A stretch of DNA of 64,000 nt from an uncultured Eubacteriales bacterium (GTDB taxonomy: Bacteria; Bacillota; Clostridia; Oscillospirales; Oscillospiraceae), in assembly GCA_900547745.1 (NCBI GenBank), contig URHT01000001.1, positions 69,885-133,884 on the forward strand, in the 5' to 3' direction. Positions within the stretch are counted from its first letter, which is position 1, and the number at the start of each line of letters is the position of its first letter. Under the pieces are notes generated by a model. The model was given only the letters and a program-made list of their open reading frames with translations. It searched no databases and was not told where the DNA came from. Below, one piece after another: positions 53,767 through 60,804 of the stretch. A program made the translations under genes and the position numbers.

Positions 53767-53946
53767 ATGTGCTATGAGACGCTGACCGACCTGCTGAACA
53801 ACGACCCCGCCGCCTACGAGTATTTCTACGCGCTGCCGCCGGAGATGCAGACCGCCCTCCAGCAGCACGGCGGCATCCGCTCCCTGTCCCAGCTGCGGCA
53901 GGCCGCCGCCGATGAACAGATCCAGCGCCGCCCCGGCGCGTTTTGA
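53767..53946 (+). CDS. Small conserved-looking protein, 59 aa
   Basis: ATG 53767 with GGAGGTG eight bases upstream. The product starts MCYETLTDLLNNDPAAYEYF, continues with an ALPPEMQTALQQHG segment and ends QRRPGAF. It is predicted all-helical, acidic in the first half, without signal peptide or membrane helix. No family recognised. The ribosome binding site is buried in the hairpin that follows the previous gene, so its translation may depend on readthrough or RNA unfolding. A bidirectional terminator follows. Confidence 0.6.
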   Translation: MCYETLTDLLNNDPAAYEYFYALPPEMQTALQQHGGIRSLSQLRQAAADEQIQRRPGAF

Positions 53947-53957
53947 GGGGAGAAGCG

Positions 53958-53985
53958 AAAAGAGACGGCGGACGCCGTCTCTTTT
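53958..53985. terminator. Bidirectional terminator (AGACGGCG type)
   Basis: Stem AAAGAGACGGCG/CGCCGTCTCTTT; its core is identical to the terminator at 55705-55742. Confidence 0.88.
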
Positions 53986-53997
53986 TCGTATGCAGCC

Positions 53998-54411
53998 CTA
54001 TTCCGTGGCAAGCTCCTCCAGCGGCACCTCCTGTCCGATCTGGTAGCCGCAACACTTCACCGCTCCGATATCCTCGATCCGAACATAACTCTGCGAGATC
54101 TTTTTGCCCTTCAGCGTCTTGTTGACGGCGTTATACGCCTGTGCCTGCCAGGTGTAAGCCCACACCAACGGATTCTTGCTCTTTGTCAGCTTGGAAAATC
54201 CGCTGAGGTCAGCGGTGGTGACGGACAGGACGCTCCCGCAGCAGCCGCAACGGAACCGCACCCGCGCATCCGCCAGGTCGGCGGCGTATTTCAGCGCCCA
54301 TGCCGGTCTTGTGCCGCCGCACAGCGGGCACACCGGAAAGTGCGTGTCCACAAATGCCTGCGCCGCCCCGCTGATCCGTCCGTTTCTCTGCTTGTATTCT
54401 CCGAGTTCCAT
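53998..54411 (-). CDS. Unknown protein with two zinc-type Cys pairs
   Basis: 137 residues from ATG 54411 (AGGAGGAACAG upstream). Cys pairs CPLC (near 28) and CGCC (near 56) look like a zinc ribbon; a further Cys pair (CC) sits near 119. The rest is mixed alpha/beta with no recognised family. It is the second gene of a unit with the coiled-coil membrane protein 17 bp upstream. Likely cytosolic. Confidence 0.65.
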   Translation of the reverse strand: MELGEYKQRNGRISGAAQAFVDTHFPVCPLCGGTRPAWALKYAADLADARVRFRCGCCGSVLSVTTADLSGFSKLTKSKNPLVWAYTWQAQAYNAVNKTLKGKKISQSYVRIEDIGAVKCCGYQIGQEVPLEELATE

Positions 54412-54428
54412 GATCTGTTCCTCCTATT

Positions 54429-55232
54429 TTACACCACATGGTATTCGCCGGACTCACCGGTCCGCTTGACCTCGGCGGCCGCCTGCGCTGCCGCCGCCGT
54501 GGCCGCCGCGCCCCAGAACGCGGCCTCATTCGCGTGCTGCGCCGCCTCCTCCGCGGCGTCCGCGCCCCGTGCCGTCTCTGCGTAGATGGCCGCCGCCTGC
54601 CGCTGCATCTCCCGCCGGTGCCGCGCCGCTGCCGCGTCGCGGGCATCCTCCCGCAGTTCCTGTTCGTACAGGTTGATGGCCTCCTTCAGCGAGTCGCTGC
54701 GCCCCGTCTCCAGATAGCGCACCATACGGCCCACCGCCTGCACATCCTGATAGTCCTCGTGCAGCCCGCAGCTGTGCGCCAGCCGCGCCGCCTCCTGCTG
54801 GGCGTGATAGGCTCGCTCACGGCACCGTTGATAGTCCGCCGCAAAACGCGCCTCTTTCTCCTGCAGGGCCGTCTGGTATTGCGCCGTCAGCTGCTGGTTG
54901 ACCTTCTCCAGCTCTGCGGTTTTCCGTCCATGGACAAGCCGCCCAATCAGCATACCGGCCAGAATGGCCGCTGCAAGGCAGATGGCCAAAAGCATCGGAA
55001 CCCCCACCAGCCCCTTCGGATACAGCGTCACGCTCCCCACCTGAAAGGCGAGGTATCCTGTCAGTAGGAAAGCGCCCACTGAGAATTTTCCCCCGCCGTA
55101 TTTCCGCGGGCTGGGCGGACGGCGGAGTGCGTCCAGCCGTTCCTTGGCGTGGAACAGCTCCTGCCGCGCGGCATCCCGCGCCTCCAGCGCCGTTTTGCAG
55201 GCGCGTAGCCTGTCCGTAAGTTCCCTCTGCAT
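54429..55232 (-). CDS. Coiled-coil membrane protein, unknown function
   Basis: 267 residues from ATG 55232, supported by AAGGGGGA upstream. The open frame reaches 55328 via TTG, but a promoter (-10 at 55284-55289) lies inside that extension, so it is not translated. A helical N-terminus (~1-45) leads to two membrane helices (~58-75, ~85-105), then a long Glu/Lys/Ala-rich coiled coil (~110-255). No family recognised. The topology, with a large cytosolic coil, recalls scaffold or stress-related membrane proteins, but nothing specific can be claimed. Confidence 0.65.
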   Translation of the reverse strand: MQRELTDRLRACKTALEARDAARQELFHAKERLDALRRPPSPRKYGGGKFSVGAFLLTGYLAFQVGSVTLYPKGLVGVPMLLAICLAAAILAGMLIGRLVHGRKTAELEKVNQQLTAQYQTALQEKEARFAADYQRCRERAYHAQQEAARLAHSCGLHEDYQDVQAVGRMVRYLETGRSDSLKEAINLYEQELREDARDAAAARHRREMQRQAAAIYAETARGADAAEEAAQHANEAAFWGAAATAAAAQAAAEVKRTGESGEYHVV

Positions 55233-55283
55233 CTGCTCTTTCCCCCTTGCTGTCCATTGGTTCGACAGTTCTGCCGTGTTCCC

Positions 55284-55312
55284 AGTATAGTCCGCATCAT
55301 CAACTTTTACAA
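55284..55312 (-). promoter_or_regulatory. Promoter of the coiled-coil / zinc-ribbon unit
   Basis: Minus strand -35 TTGTAA (55307-55312), 17-bp spacer, -10 TATACT (55284-55289). Confidence 0.78.
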
Positions 55313-55352
55313 TATATTTTTCATACAATATTCATTGATGTTATTTGTGCAA

Positions 55353-55386
55353 ACTATCACTGATACTGTATGCGGAGGTGATAGTA
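55353..55386 (+). promoter_or_regulatory. Inverted repeat enclosing the XRE gene's ribosome binding site
   Basis: ACTATCAC (55353-55360) pairs with GTGATAGT (55379-55386). The right arm overlaps GGAGGTGA two bases before the start ATG. It could be an RNA hairpin masking the site or a dyad operator for the encoded regulator. Confidence 0.6.
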
Positions 55387-55387
55387 T

Positions 55388-55690
55388 ATGTATACGCGCA
55401 TCAGAAAAGCTCGCGAAGACGCGGGCTATACACGGGAACGGTTTGCCGAGCTTCTGGATGTCAGTGTCTCCTACATGGCGGAGGTGGAGCGCGGCCGCAC
55501 CGGCGTGTCCGTGAAAATGCTGGTGAAGATATGCGACGTGCTGGGCCTGTCCGCCGATTACGTCCTGTTTGGCGAGCAGCGGGGCGAGGACGACCTGCGG
55601 GCCCAGCGGATTGGCCGCATCGACAGCCGCTACCTGCCGCTGCTGGACGGCATCATCACCCAGCTTCTGGCCCTGAACAACGGTCGTTGA
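55388..55690 (+). CDS. XRE-family HTH regulator, 100 aa
   Basis: ATG 55388 with GGAGGTGA upstream. Residues ~5-60 are a classic HTH_3 domain (RIRKAREDAGYTRERFAELLDVSVSYMAEVERG split over helices), followed by SADYVLFGEQ and a short helical tail. Single-domain XRE proteins usually bind their own or a divergent promoter; here the divergent unit encodes the coiled-coil membrane protein, a plausible target. No phage genes are nearby. Confidence 0.85.
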   Translation: MYTRIRKAREDAGYTRERFAELLDVSVSYMAEVERGRTGVSVKMLVKICDVLGLSADYVLFGEQRGEDDLRAQRIGRIDSRYLPLLDGIITQLLALNNGR

Positions 55691-55704
55691 CCGCCGCGCC
55701 CCAC

Positions 55705-55742
55705 ACACAAAAAGAGACGGCGGACGCCGTCTCTTTTTGTGT
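55705..55742. terminator. Bidirectional terminator between the XRE gene and obgE
   Basis: 18-bp stem ACACAAAAAGAGACGGCG/CGCCGTCTCTTTTTGTGT; core sequence as at 53958-53985. Confidence 0.9.
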
Positions 55743-57022
55743 TACCGCTGGTATTCAAATTCCAGATCGTACATGCTGACGATGTCGCCGTCCTGAATGC
55801 CCATATCCTCCAGCGTGTCGAACAGACCGCTCTGGCGCAGCATCTTGTCGAAGTACATCCGGCTTTCGTAGTCGGAGAAATTGATGTTGCCCATGAGGCG
55901 CTGGAGCCACGGGCCCTCCACCAGCCATGTGTTGTCCTCCCGTTCGATGTGCAGCGGCTCTGTGGTGTCGATGACCGGCGGCTTGGGGACATACTCCGGC
56001 TCGTACACCGTCACCGGGGGCAGCTCGCTGAGCCGCTGCCCGATACGCTGCACCAGCTCCCGCGTGCCCTGATGGGTGGCGGCGGACATGGCGAAGAATT
56101 CGTAGCCCTGCGCCTCCACATGGGCGCGGAAGGCGTCCAGCTGCTCCGTGTCCGCCAGCAGGTCGGTCTTGTTGGCCACGGCGATCTGGGGCCGGGTGGC
56201 CAGCTCGGGGCTGTACTCCCGCAGCTCGGCGTTGATGGCGTCGAAGTCGGCGATGGGGTCGCGGCCCTCGCTGCCGGACACGTCCACCAGATGCACCAGC
56301 AGGCGGCAGCGGTCGATGTGCCGCAGGAAGTCGTGGCCCAGCCCGGCGCCCTCGCTGGCGCCCTCGATGATGCCGGGGATGTCCGCCATGACGAAGCTGG
56401 CGCCCTCGTCCACATACACCACGCCCAGATTGGGGTACAGGGTGGTGAAGTGGTAGTTGGCGATCTTGGGGTGAGCCTTGCTGACTACGCTGAGCAGCGT
56501 GGACTTGCCCACGTTGGGGAAACCCACCAGCCCTACGTCCGCCAGCAGCTTCAGCTCCAGCACCACGTCGTGGCTCTCACCGGGCAGACCTGCCTTGGCG
56601 AAGCGGGGCACCTGACGGGTGGGGGTGGCGAAATGCTGGTTGCCCCAGCCGCCGCGGCCGCCCTTGCACAGCACATAGGGCGCATCGTCGGACATGTCCT
56701 TGATGATCTCGCCGCTTTCGGCGTCCCGCACCAGCGTGCCCCGGGGCACGCGGATGGTCAGGCTCTCGCCGTCCTTGCCGGACTTGCGGCCGCCCTGGCC
56801 GTCCACGCCGTTGCCGGCCACGTATTTGCGCTTGTAGCGGAAGTCCATCAGCGTGGACATGTTGTCGTCCACCTTCAGGATGATGGAGCCGCCGTTGCCG
56901 CCGTCGCCGCCGTCAGGGCCGCCGGCGGCGATGTATTTCTCCCGGTGGAAGGCCACCGCGCCGTTGCCGCCGCTGCCGGCCCGCACGGTGATCCGGGCCT
57001 TATCAATGAAACCAGTTGCCAT
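55742..57022 (-). CDS. obgE: GTPase Obg
   Basis: 426 residues. N-terminal glycine-rich Obg domain (~1-155; GSGGNGAVAFHREKYIAAGGPDGG split), G domain (~158-330) with P-loop GFPNVGKSTLLS, switch DIPGIIEGA and NKTD, and a C-terminal OCT domain (~345-425). It acts in 50S assembly and the stringent response. Own promoter; lies downstream of rpmA as in many bacteria. Confidence 0.96.
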   Translation of the reverse strand: MATGFIDKARITVRAGSGGNGAVAFHREKYIAAGGPDGGDGGNGGSIILKVDDNMSTLMDFRYKRKYVAGNGVDGQGGRKSGKDGESLTIRVPRGTLVRDAESGEIIKDMSDDAPYVLCKGGRGGWGNQHFATPTRQVPRFAKAGLPGESHDVVLELKLLADVGLVGFPNVGKSTLLSVVSKAHPKIANYHFTTLYPNLGVVYVDEGASFVMADIPGIIEGASEGAGLGHDFLRHIDRCRLLVHLVDVSGSEGRDPIADFDAINAELREYSPELATRPQIAVANKTDLLADTEQLDAFRAHVEAQGYEFFAMSAATHQGTRELVQRIGQRLSELPPVTVYEPEYVPKPPVIDTTEPLHIEREDNTWLVEGPWLQRLMGNINFSDYESRMYFDKMLRQSGLFDTLEDMGIQDGDIVSMYDLEFEYQR

Positions 57023-57074
57023 GGTGTTTACCTCGCTGTATCTGAAAATATGCCTATGACGCCATCATAGTGGT

Positions 57075-57103
57075 ATTTTACCCGAAAAGCGGGAAAAGGT
57101 CAA
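57075..57103 (-). promoter_or_regulatory. obgE promoter
   Basis: Minus strand -35 TTGACC (57098-57103), 17-bp spacer, -10 TAAAAT (57075-57080). The -35 touches the end of the rpmA terminator T-run. Confidence 0.85.
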
Positions 57104-57137
57104 TAAAAAAGCTCCCGCCCACAGGCGGGAGCTTTTA
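57104..57137 (-). terminator. Terminator after rpmA
   Basis: Stem AAAAGCTCCCGCC/GGCGGGAGCTTTT with a 4-nt loop and T6 on the minus strand. Confidence 0.9.
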
Positions 57138-57145
57138 CTGCGTGT

Positions 57146-57427
57146 TTACTCGGCGGGATAGACAGAGACCTTCTTGCGATCCTTGCCCAGACGCTCGAAA
57201 CGGACAACGCCGTCCGCCATGGCGAACAGAGTGTCGTCAGTGCCCTTGCCCACGTTGGTGCCGGGGTGGATATGGGTACCGCGCTGGCGCACCAGAATGT
57301 TGCCGGCCAGCACGAACTGCCCGTCAGCGCGCTTGGGGCCAAGACGCTTGGACTCGGAATCACGGCCGTTCTTGGTGGAGCCCATACCTTTTTTATGGGC
57401 GAAGAACTGCAGAGAAATGTTCAGCAT
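57146..57427 (-). CDS. rpmA: 50S ribosomal protein L27 with cleavable N-terminal extension
   Basis: 93 residues. The N-terminus MLNISLQFFAHKKGMGSTKN carries the Firmicutes extension that must be removed after Phe (LQFF|AHKKG) so the mature tail can reach the peptidyl transferase centre. Core motif NGRDSESKRLG follows. The protease that does this, Prp, is encoded 50 bp upstream in the same unit. Confidence 0.96.
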   Translation of the reverse strand: MLNISLQFFAHKKGMGSTKNGRDSESKRLGPKRADGQFVLAGNILVRQRGTHIHPGTNVGKGTDDTLFAMADGVVRFERLGKDRKKVSVYPAE

Positions 57428-57477
57428 AATTCAGTACCATCCTTTCTGTAAGATACTTTCGCGGGAACAGGAGGGTG

Positions 57478-57807
57478 TTACGCCTCCATGACTTCGATAT
57501 GATCCGGATACTCGTCGTGGAGCTGGGTCAGATAGACCATCAGGCCGGTGAGCAGATTCTGACAGGTGCTCTCCGCCGTCTGCGCCAGCCCGCCGGGCAG
57601 ACGCAGGGAAATGGTGGTGTCCCGCTGGTTGACTTTCACCGCGGCGCACAGTCCCATCACGTCGTTGACGGTGGCTTCCACCAGCCGCACGGCGCTGGTC
57701 ACGGCGGCGCAGACGATATCCTCGCCCTCGGCCGCGTAACCGCTGTGGCCCTTGGCATCAAAACCGATGATGCGCGATTCCTCCGTGAGGAATGTAACAG
57801 TGGTCAT
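57478..57807 (-). CDS. prp: Ribosomal-processing cysteine protease Prp
   Basis: 109 residues. The catalytic pair sits in GHSGYAAEGEDIVCAAVT: His21 and Cys33. Prp cleaves the L27 N-terminal extension during ribosome assembly. Encoded between rplU and rpmA, the standard Firmicutes order, 7 bp after rplU. Confidence 0.94.
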   Translation of the reverse strand: MTTVTFLTEESRIIGFDAKGHSGYAAEGEDIVCAAVTSAVRLVEATVNDVMGLCAAVKVNQRDTTISLRLPGGLAQTAESTCQNLLTGLMVYLTQLHDEYPDHIEVMEA

Positions 57808-57814
57808 CCCGCCC

Positions 57815-58126
57815 TCAGAACGTGATCTTGCCGATCTCGACCTTGGTGTACGGCTGACGATGGCCCTGCCGTTTGCGATAGCCCTTCTTGGGGGTGTACT
57901 TGAAGATACGGATCTTCTTGCCCTTGCCGTTCTTCACGACAGTGGCGTCCACCTTCGCGCCCTCCACCACGGGAGTGCCGAACTTGGTGTTCTCACCATC
58001 CACGATGGCCAGAACCTCATCGAAAACCACGGAATCACCAGCGTTGACGTCCAGCTTCTCGATGAACAGAGTGTCACCCTCGCTGACGTTGTACTGCTTA
58101 CCGCCAGTCACGATAATAGCCTGCAT
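57815..58126 (-). CDS. rplU: 50S ribosomal protein L21
   Basis: 103 residues from ATG 58126 (GGCAGGTGC upstream); the longer frame covers the leader and is not used. MQAIIVTGGKQYNVSEGD and the KKGYRKRQGHRQPYT motif identify L21, which binds 23S rRNA domain I. First gene of rplU-prp-rpmA behind a consensus promoter. Confidence 0.96.
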   Translation of the reverse strand: MQAIIVTGGKQYNVSEGDTLFIEKLDVNAGDSVVFDEVLAIVDGENTKFGTPVVEGAKVDATVVKNGKGKKIRIFKYTPKKGYRKRQGHRQPYTKVEIGKITF

Positions 58127-58219
58127 GACTTGTTGCACCTGCCTTTCCTTTATTACGGACTCGCTGTCGGGGGCGTCCGGACGGGCCGGAGCTTGATACC
58201 CATTCAAAGCGGCCTATCA
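58127..58219 (-). promoter_or_regulatory. rplU 5' leader, candidate L21 leader RNA
   Basis: About 90 nt between promoter and start. It can fold (CCGGCCCGTCCGG segment, ATCAAG/CTTGAT ends) and lies where L21 leaders occur in Firmicutes. I cannot confirm the family match by eye. Confidence 0.4.
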
Positions 58220-58248
58220 AGTATAACAGCGGATATTCCGTTTGTCAA
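58220..58248 (-). promoter_or_regulatory. rplU-prp-rpmA promoter
   Basis: Minus strand -35 TTGACA (58243-58248), 17-bp spacer, -10 TATACT (58220-58225). It lies right after luxS, without a clear luxS terminator between. Confidence 0.9.
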
Positions 58249-58280
58249 CAGAAATACCCGCTGTTTTGCGGAAATTTTCA

Positions 58281-58751
58281 CTATTTTCCCGTGGGATAGG
58301 CCAGCTTTTCCACGCTCCAGTCCGCGATGACCTCTGCATAGTACCGGCAGCACTCCCGTGCCAGCGCTACGTCCAGATTCCGGCAGTTGCCGCACTCCGA
58401 CACACTTCCTCCCGGCATCTCGCCCTCAAAGGCGGCGCCGGCGGCAAATGTCTGCTGCAGGAGGCGGATGGCCTCGCTGATGGTGATCCGCGCCTCATCG
58501 AACAGGAAGTAAAACCCTGTCTGGCAGCCAAAGGGCCCAAAGTAGATCACCGCGTCCTTCTGCTCGGAGTTCCGCAGCAGTGTGGCGATGATATGCTCCA
58601 CAGAGTGTATCTCGGCATTGCTCAGAAGGTCGCCGGTGTTGGGCTTTTTGAATCGCAGGTCCAGGGACACAATATTCCCGTCACGACGGCTGAGATACAG
58701 GCCGGGAACCAGTACAGTGTGGTCTACGCTAAAGCTCGCAATACGTTCCAT
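58281..58751 (-). CDS. luxS: S-ribosylhomocysteine lyase LuxS
   Basis: 156 residues. Metal ligands in IHSVEHIIATLLRN (His49, His53) and in SECGNC (Cys120/Cys123), with the active-site GCQTGFY near 76-82. It splits S-ribosylhomocysteine into homocysteine and DPD, the precursor of AI-2. Three bases after mtnN, which makes its substrate, so the pair forms the activated methyl cycle's SAH-recycling branch. Confidence 0.96.
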   Translation of the reverse strand: MERIASFSVDHTVLVPGLYLSRRDGNIVSLDLRFKKPNTGDLLSNAEIHSVEHIIATLLRNSEQKDAVIYFGPFGCQTGFYFLFDEARITISEAIRLLQQTFAAGAAFEGEMPGGSVSECGNCRNLDVALARECCRYYAEVIADWSVEKLAYPTGK

Positions 58752-58754
58752 GAC

Positions 58755-59426
58755 TCAAACCTCCAGAAGGCGCTGCGCCAGCGGCAGCGCGGTTTTATTC
58801 AAATCCCGCATGGCCTGCGGGAAATTGAAATAGAAATCGTGATGCTCCAGCACGCAGTCGGACACGGACTTCAGCGCCAGAAACGGCACGTCGTTGCGCC
58901 AGCACACCTGCGCCGCCGCACAGCCCTCCATTTCAATGAGCAGGGGATGGAAGGTGCCGGCGATCCAGCGGGCGCGGTCACCCTCTGTGGCGAACCAGTC
59001 GCCGGTGGCCACGCTGCCCACTCGATAGGCGATGCCCAGCTCGTCCAGCACAGTCTTGGCGTCCTCCAGCCGGGCGGTGGGGAAGTCCATGCGATTTACC
59101 GTGGAGATCAGTCCCACGGGGTCGCCGATGCCGGAGGTGTCCATGTCGTGCTGCATGAAGCGATCCGGCAGCACCAGCGTACCGATGGGCAGATCCTCAA
59201 AGCAGCCCGCCACACCCACATTCAGGATGAGGTCGGGGCGGTACAGGTCGATAAACAGCTGGGTGGCCATGGCGGCGTTGACCTTGCCTACGCCGCCGCA
59301 GCAGGCAATGATATCCTCCCGGATGCGGTAGAACGACACGCCGGCCTTCTCCTGCAGCAGGGGGGTATCCTCCGTCAGCATACTCTCGATCTCGCCCTTC
59401 ATGGCGTACAGCAGTCCGATGCACAT
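58755..59426 (-). CDS. mtnN: 5'-methylthioadenosine/S-adenosylhomocysteine nucleosidase
   Basis: 223 residues from ATG 59426 (AAGGAGGAG upstream); the longer frame crosses the promoter. MCIGLLYAMKGEIE start, CCGGVGKVNAA near 48, and the substrate motif LIEMEGCAAAQV near 160 plus SVSDCV near 185 are diagnostic. It hydrolyses SAH to adenine and S-ribosylhomocysteine for LuxS. Confidence 0.95.
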   Translation of the reverse strand: MCIGLLYAMKGEIESMLTEDTPLLQEKAGVSFYRIREDIIACCGGVGKVNAAMATQLFIDLYRPDLILNVGVAGCFEDLPIGTLVLPDRFMQHDMDTSGIGDPVGLISTVNRMDFPTARLEDAKTVLDELGIAYRVGSVATGDWFATEGDRARWIAGTFHPLLIEMEGCAAAQVCWRNDVPFLALKSVSDCVLEHHDFYFNFPQAMRDLNKTALPLAQRLLEV

Positions 59427-59459
59427 GGGCAGCTCCTCCTTGTAAAACCGTTTTTCCCT

Positions 59460-59489
59460 ATTGTAATGACCCGCATCGGGAAAAGTCAA
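59460..59489 (-). promoter_or_regulatory. mtnN-luxS promoter
   Basis: Minus strand -35 TTGACT (59484-59489), 18-bp spacer, -10 TACAAT (59460-59465). Confidence 0.82.
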
Positions 59490-59497
59490 GGGGTGCG

Positions 59498-59526
59498 TTG
59501 CATTACGGCCGGGTTTTATGTATAAT
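59498..59526 (+). promoter_or_regulatory. tmcAL promoter
   Basis: -35 TTGCAT (59498-59503), 17-bp spacer, -10 TATAAT (59521-59526). Back to back with the mtnN promoter, the two -35 boxes 8 bp apart. Confidence 0.85.
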
Positions 59527-59557
59527 CGGAATAAGAAATCGGCGGGGGAGGGCGTCT

Positions 59558-60763
59558 ATGTCTGTTGCGGGGATCATCTGTGAATACGATCCGCTCCACA
59601 CCGGCCATGCGTACCTGATGGAACAGGCGCGGCGGGCCGGGGCGGAGGCGGTGGTCTGCGCCCTCAGCGGGAACTTCACCCAGCGGGGCGGCTTCGCCGT
59701 GACGGACAAGCTGTCCCGGGCGGAGATGGCCGTGCTCTGCGGCGCCGATCTGGTACTGGAGGCGCCCACGGTGTGGGCCATGTCCACGGCGGAGCGGTTC
59801 GCACAGGGCGGTGTGGACATTCTGACCCGTACCGGCGTGGTAACGGAGCTGGTGTTCGGCTCGGAGTGCGGCGATATCGCGGCGCTGCGGCGGGCGGCGG
59901 ACGCGCTGGAGAGTCCGGAATTTGCGGCGGCGCTGGCGGCGCTGCCGGAGGACGGACGCACCTTTGCCGCCCGGCGGCAGGCGGCGGTGGCCACGCTGCT
60001 GGGGACGGAGGGCGCGGCGGTGCTGGAGCGGCCCAACAACACGCTGGCGGTGGAATATCTCCGGGCCATCCGGCGGCTGGGAAGCCCGCTGGAGGCCCGG
60101 ACGGTGCGGCGGGCCGGGGCGCAGCACGGTCAGGAGGCGTTCGGCGGTTTTGCGTCGGCATCCTATCTGCGGCGGCTGCTGGCGGCGGGTGAAATAGAGC
60201 GGGCGGCGGCGTATATGCCTCCGGCGGCGGCGGAGATCCTCCGGCGGGAGCAGGCGGCGGGCCGCGTCACCGACCCGGCCCTGTGTGAGCGGGCCATCCT
60301 GTCCCGGCTGCGTACCATGACCGCCGATGACTGGCAGCGGTACGACGGCGGCGGCGAGGGGCTGGGCAACCGGCTGTATCAGGCGTCCCGCACCGGCGGT
60401 ACGCTGGAGGAGGTGCTGGCCGCCGCCAAGACGAAGCGCTACCCGCTGGCACGGCTGCGGCGGATGGTGCTGGCGGCGTGGCTGGCGCTGCCGGAGCCGC
60501 CGGTATGCGCGCCCTATCTGCGGGTGCTGGCCGCCAACGATACGGGGCGGCGTTTGCTGCGGCAGATGCGGGACGCCGGCGCACCGGTGCTGACGAAGCC
60601 GGCGGATGTGTCCCGGCTGGGGACGGAAGCGGAAACGCTCTTTGCCGTGGAGAGCCGGTGTACCGATCTCTATGTGCTGGCCCGGCCCGATCCGGCGCAG
60701 ATGGCACCGGGGCAGGAGCTGCGGATGACACCGGTGATGCGGTGGACGGATAAGTTGACATAA
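59558..60763 (+). CDS. tmcAL: tRNA(Met) cytidine acetate ligase TmcAL
   Basis: 401 residues from ATG 59558 (GGGGGAGGG upstream). Nucleotidyltransferase signature with the HxGH motif in CEYDPLHTGHAYLM (~8-21), then SGNFTQRGGFAVTDK near 38 and RPNNTLAVEYLRAI near 160. The enzyme (YlbM) uses acetate and ATP to form N4-acetylcytidine at the elongator tRNA-Met wobble position. Monocistronic. Confidence 0.9.
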   Translation: MSVAGIICEYDPLHTGHAYLMEQARRAGAEAVVCALSGNFTQRGGFAVTDKLSRAEMAVLCGADLVLEAPTVWAMSTAERFAQGGVDILTRTGVVTELVFGSECGDIAALRRAADALESPEFAAALAALPEDGRTFAARRQAAVATLLGTEGAAVLERPNNTLAVEYLRAIRRLGSPLEARTVRRAGAQHGQEAFGGFASASYLRRLLAAGEIERAAAYMPPAAAEILRREQAAGRVTDPALCERAILSRLRTMTADDWQRYDGGGEGLGNRLYQASRTGGTLEEVLAAAKTKRYPLARLRRMVLAAWLALPEPPVCAPYLRVLAANDTGRRLLRQMRDAGAPVLTKPADVSRLGTEAETLFAVESRCTDLYVLARPDPAQMAPGQELRMTPVMRWTDKLT

Positions 60764-60795
60764 AAACGCCCCCGGCAGGATGCCGGGGGCGTTTG
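60764..60795. terminator. Bidirectional terminator
   Basis: Stem AAACGCCCCCGGCA/TGCCGGGGGCGTTT with a 3-nt loop, serving tmcAL (+) and the nucleotidyltransferase-fold gene (-). Confidence 0.9.
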
Positions 60796-60804
60796 CCGTA
60801 TGGA

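Noticed and set aside
55233..55328. TTG start at 55328 for the coiled-coil membrane protein
   Set aside because: A -35/-10 promoter lies inside this extension, and ATG 55232 has a better ribosome binding site.
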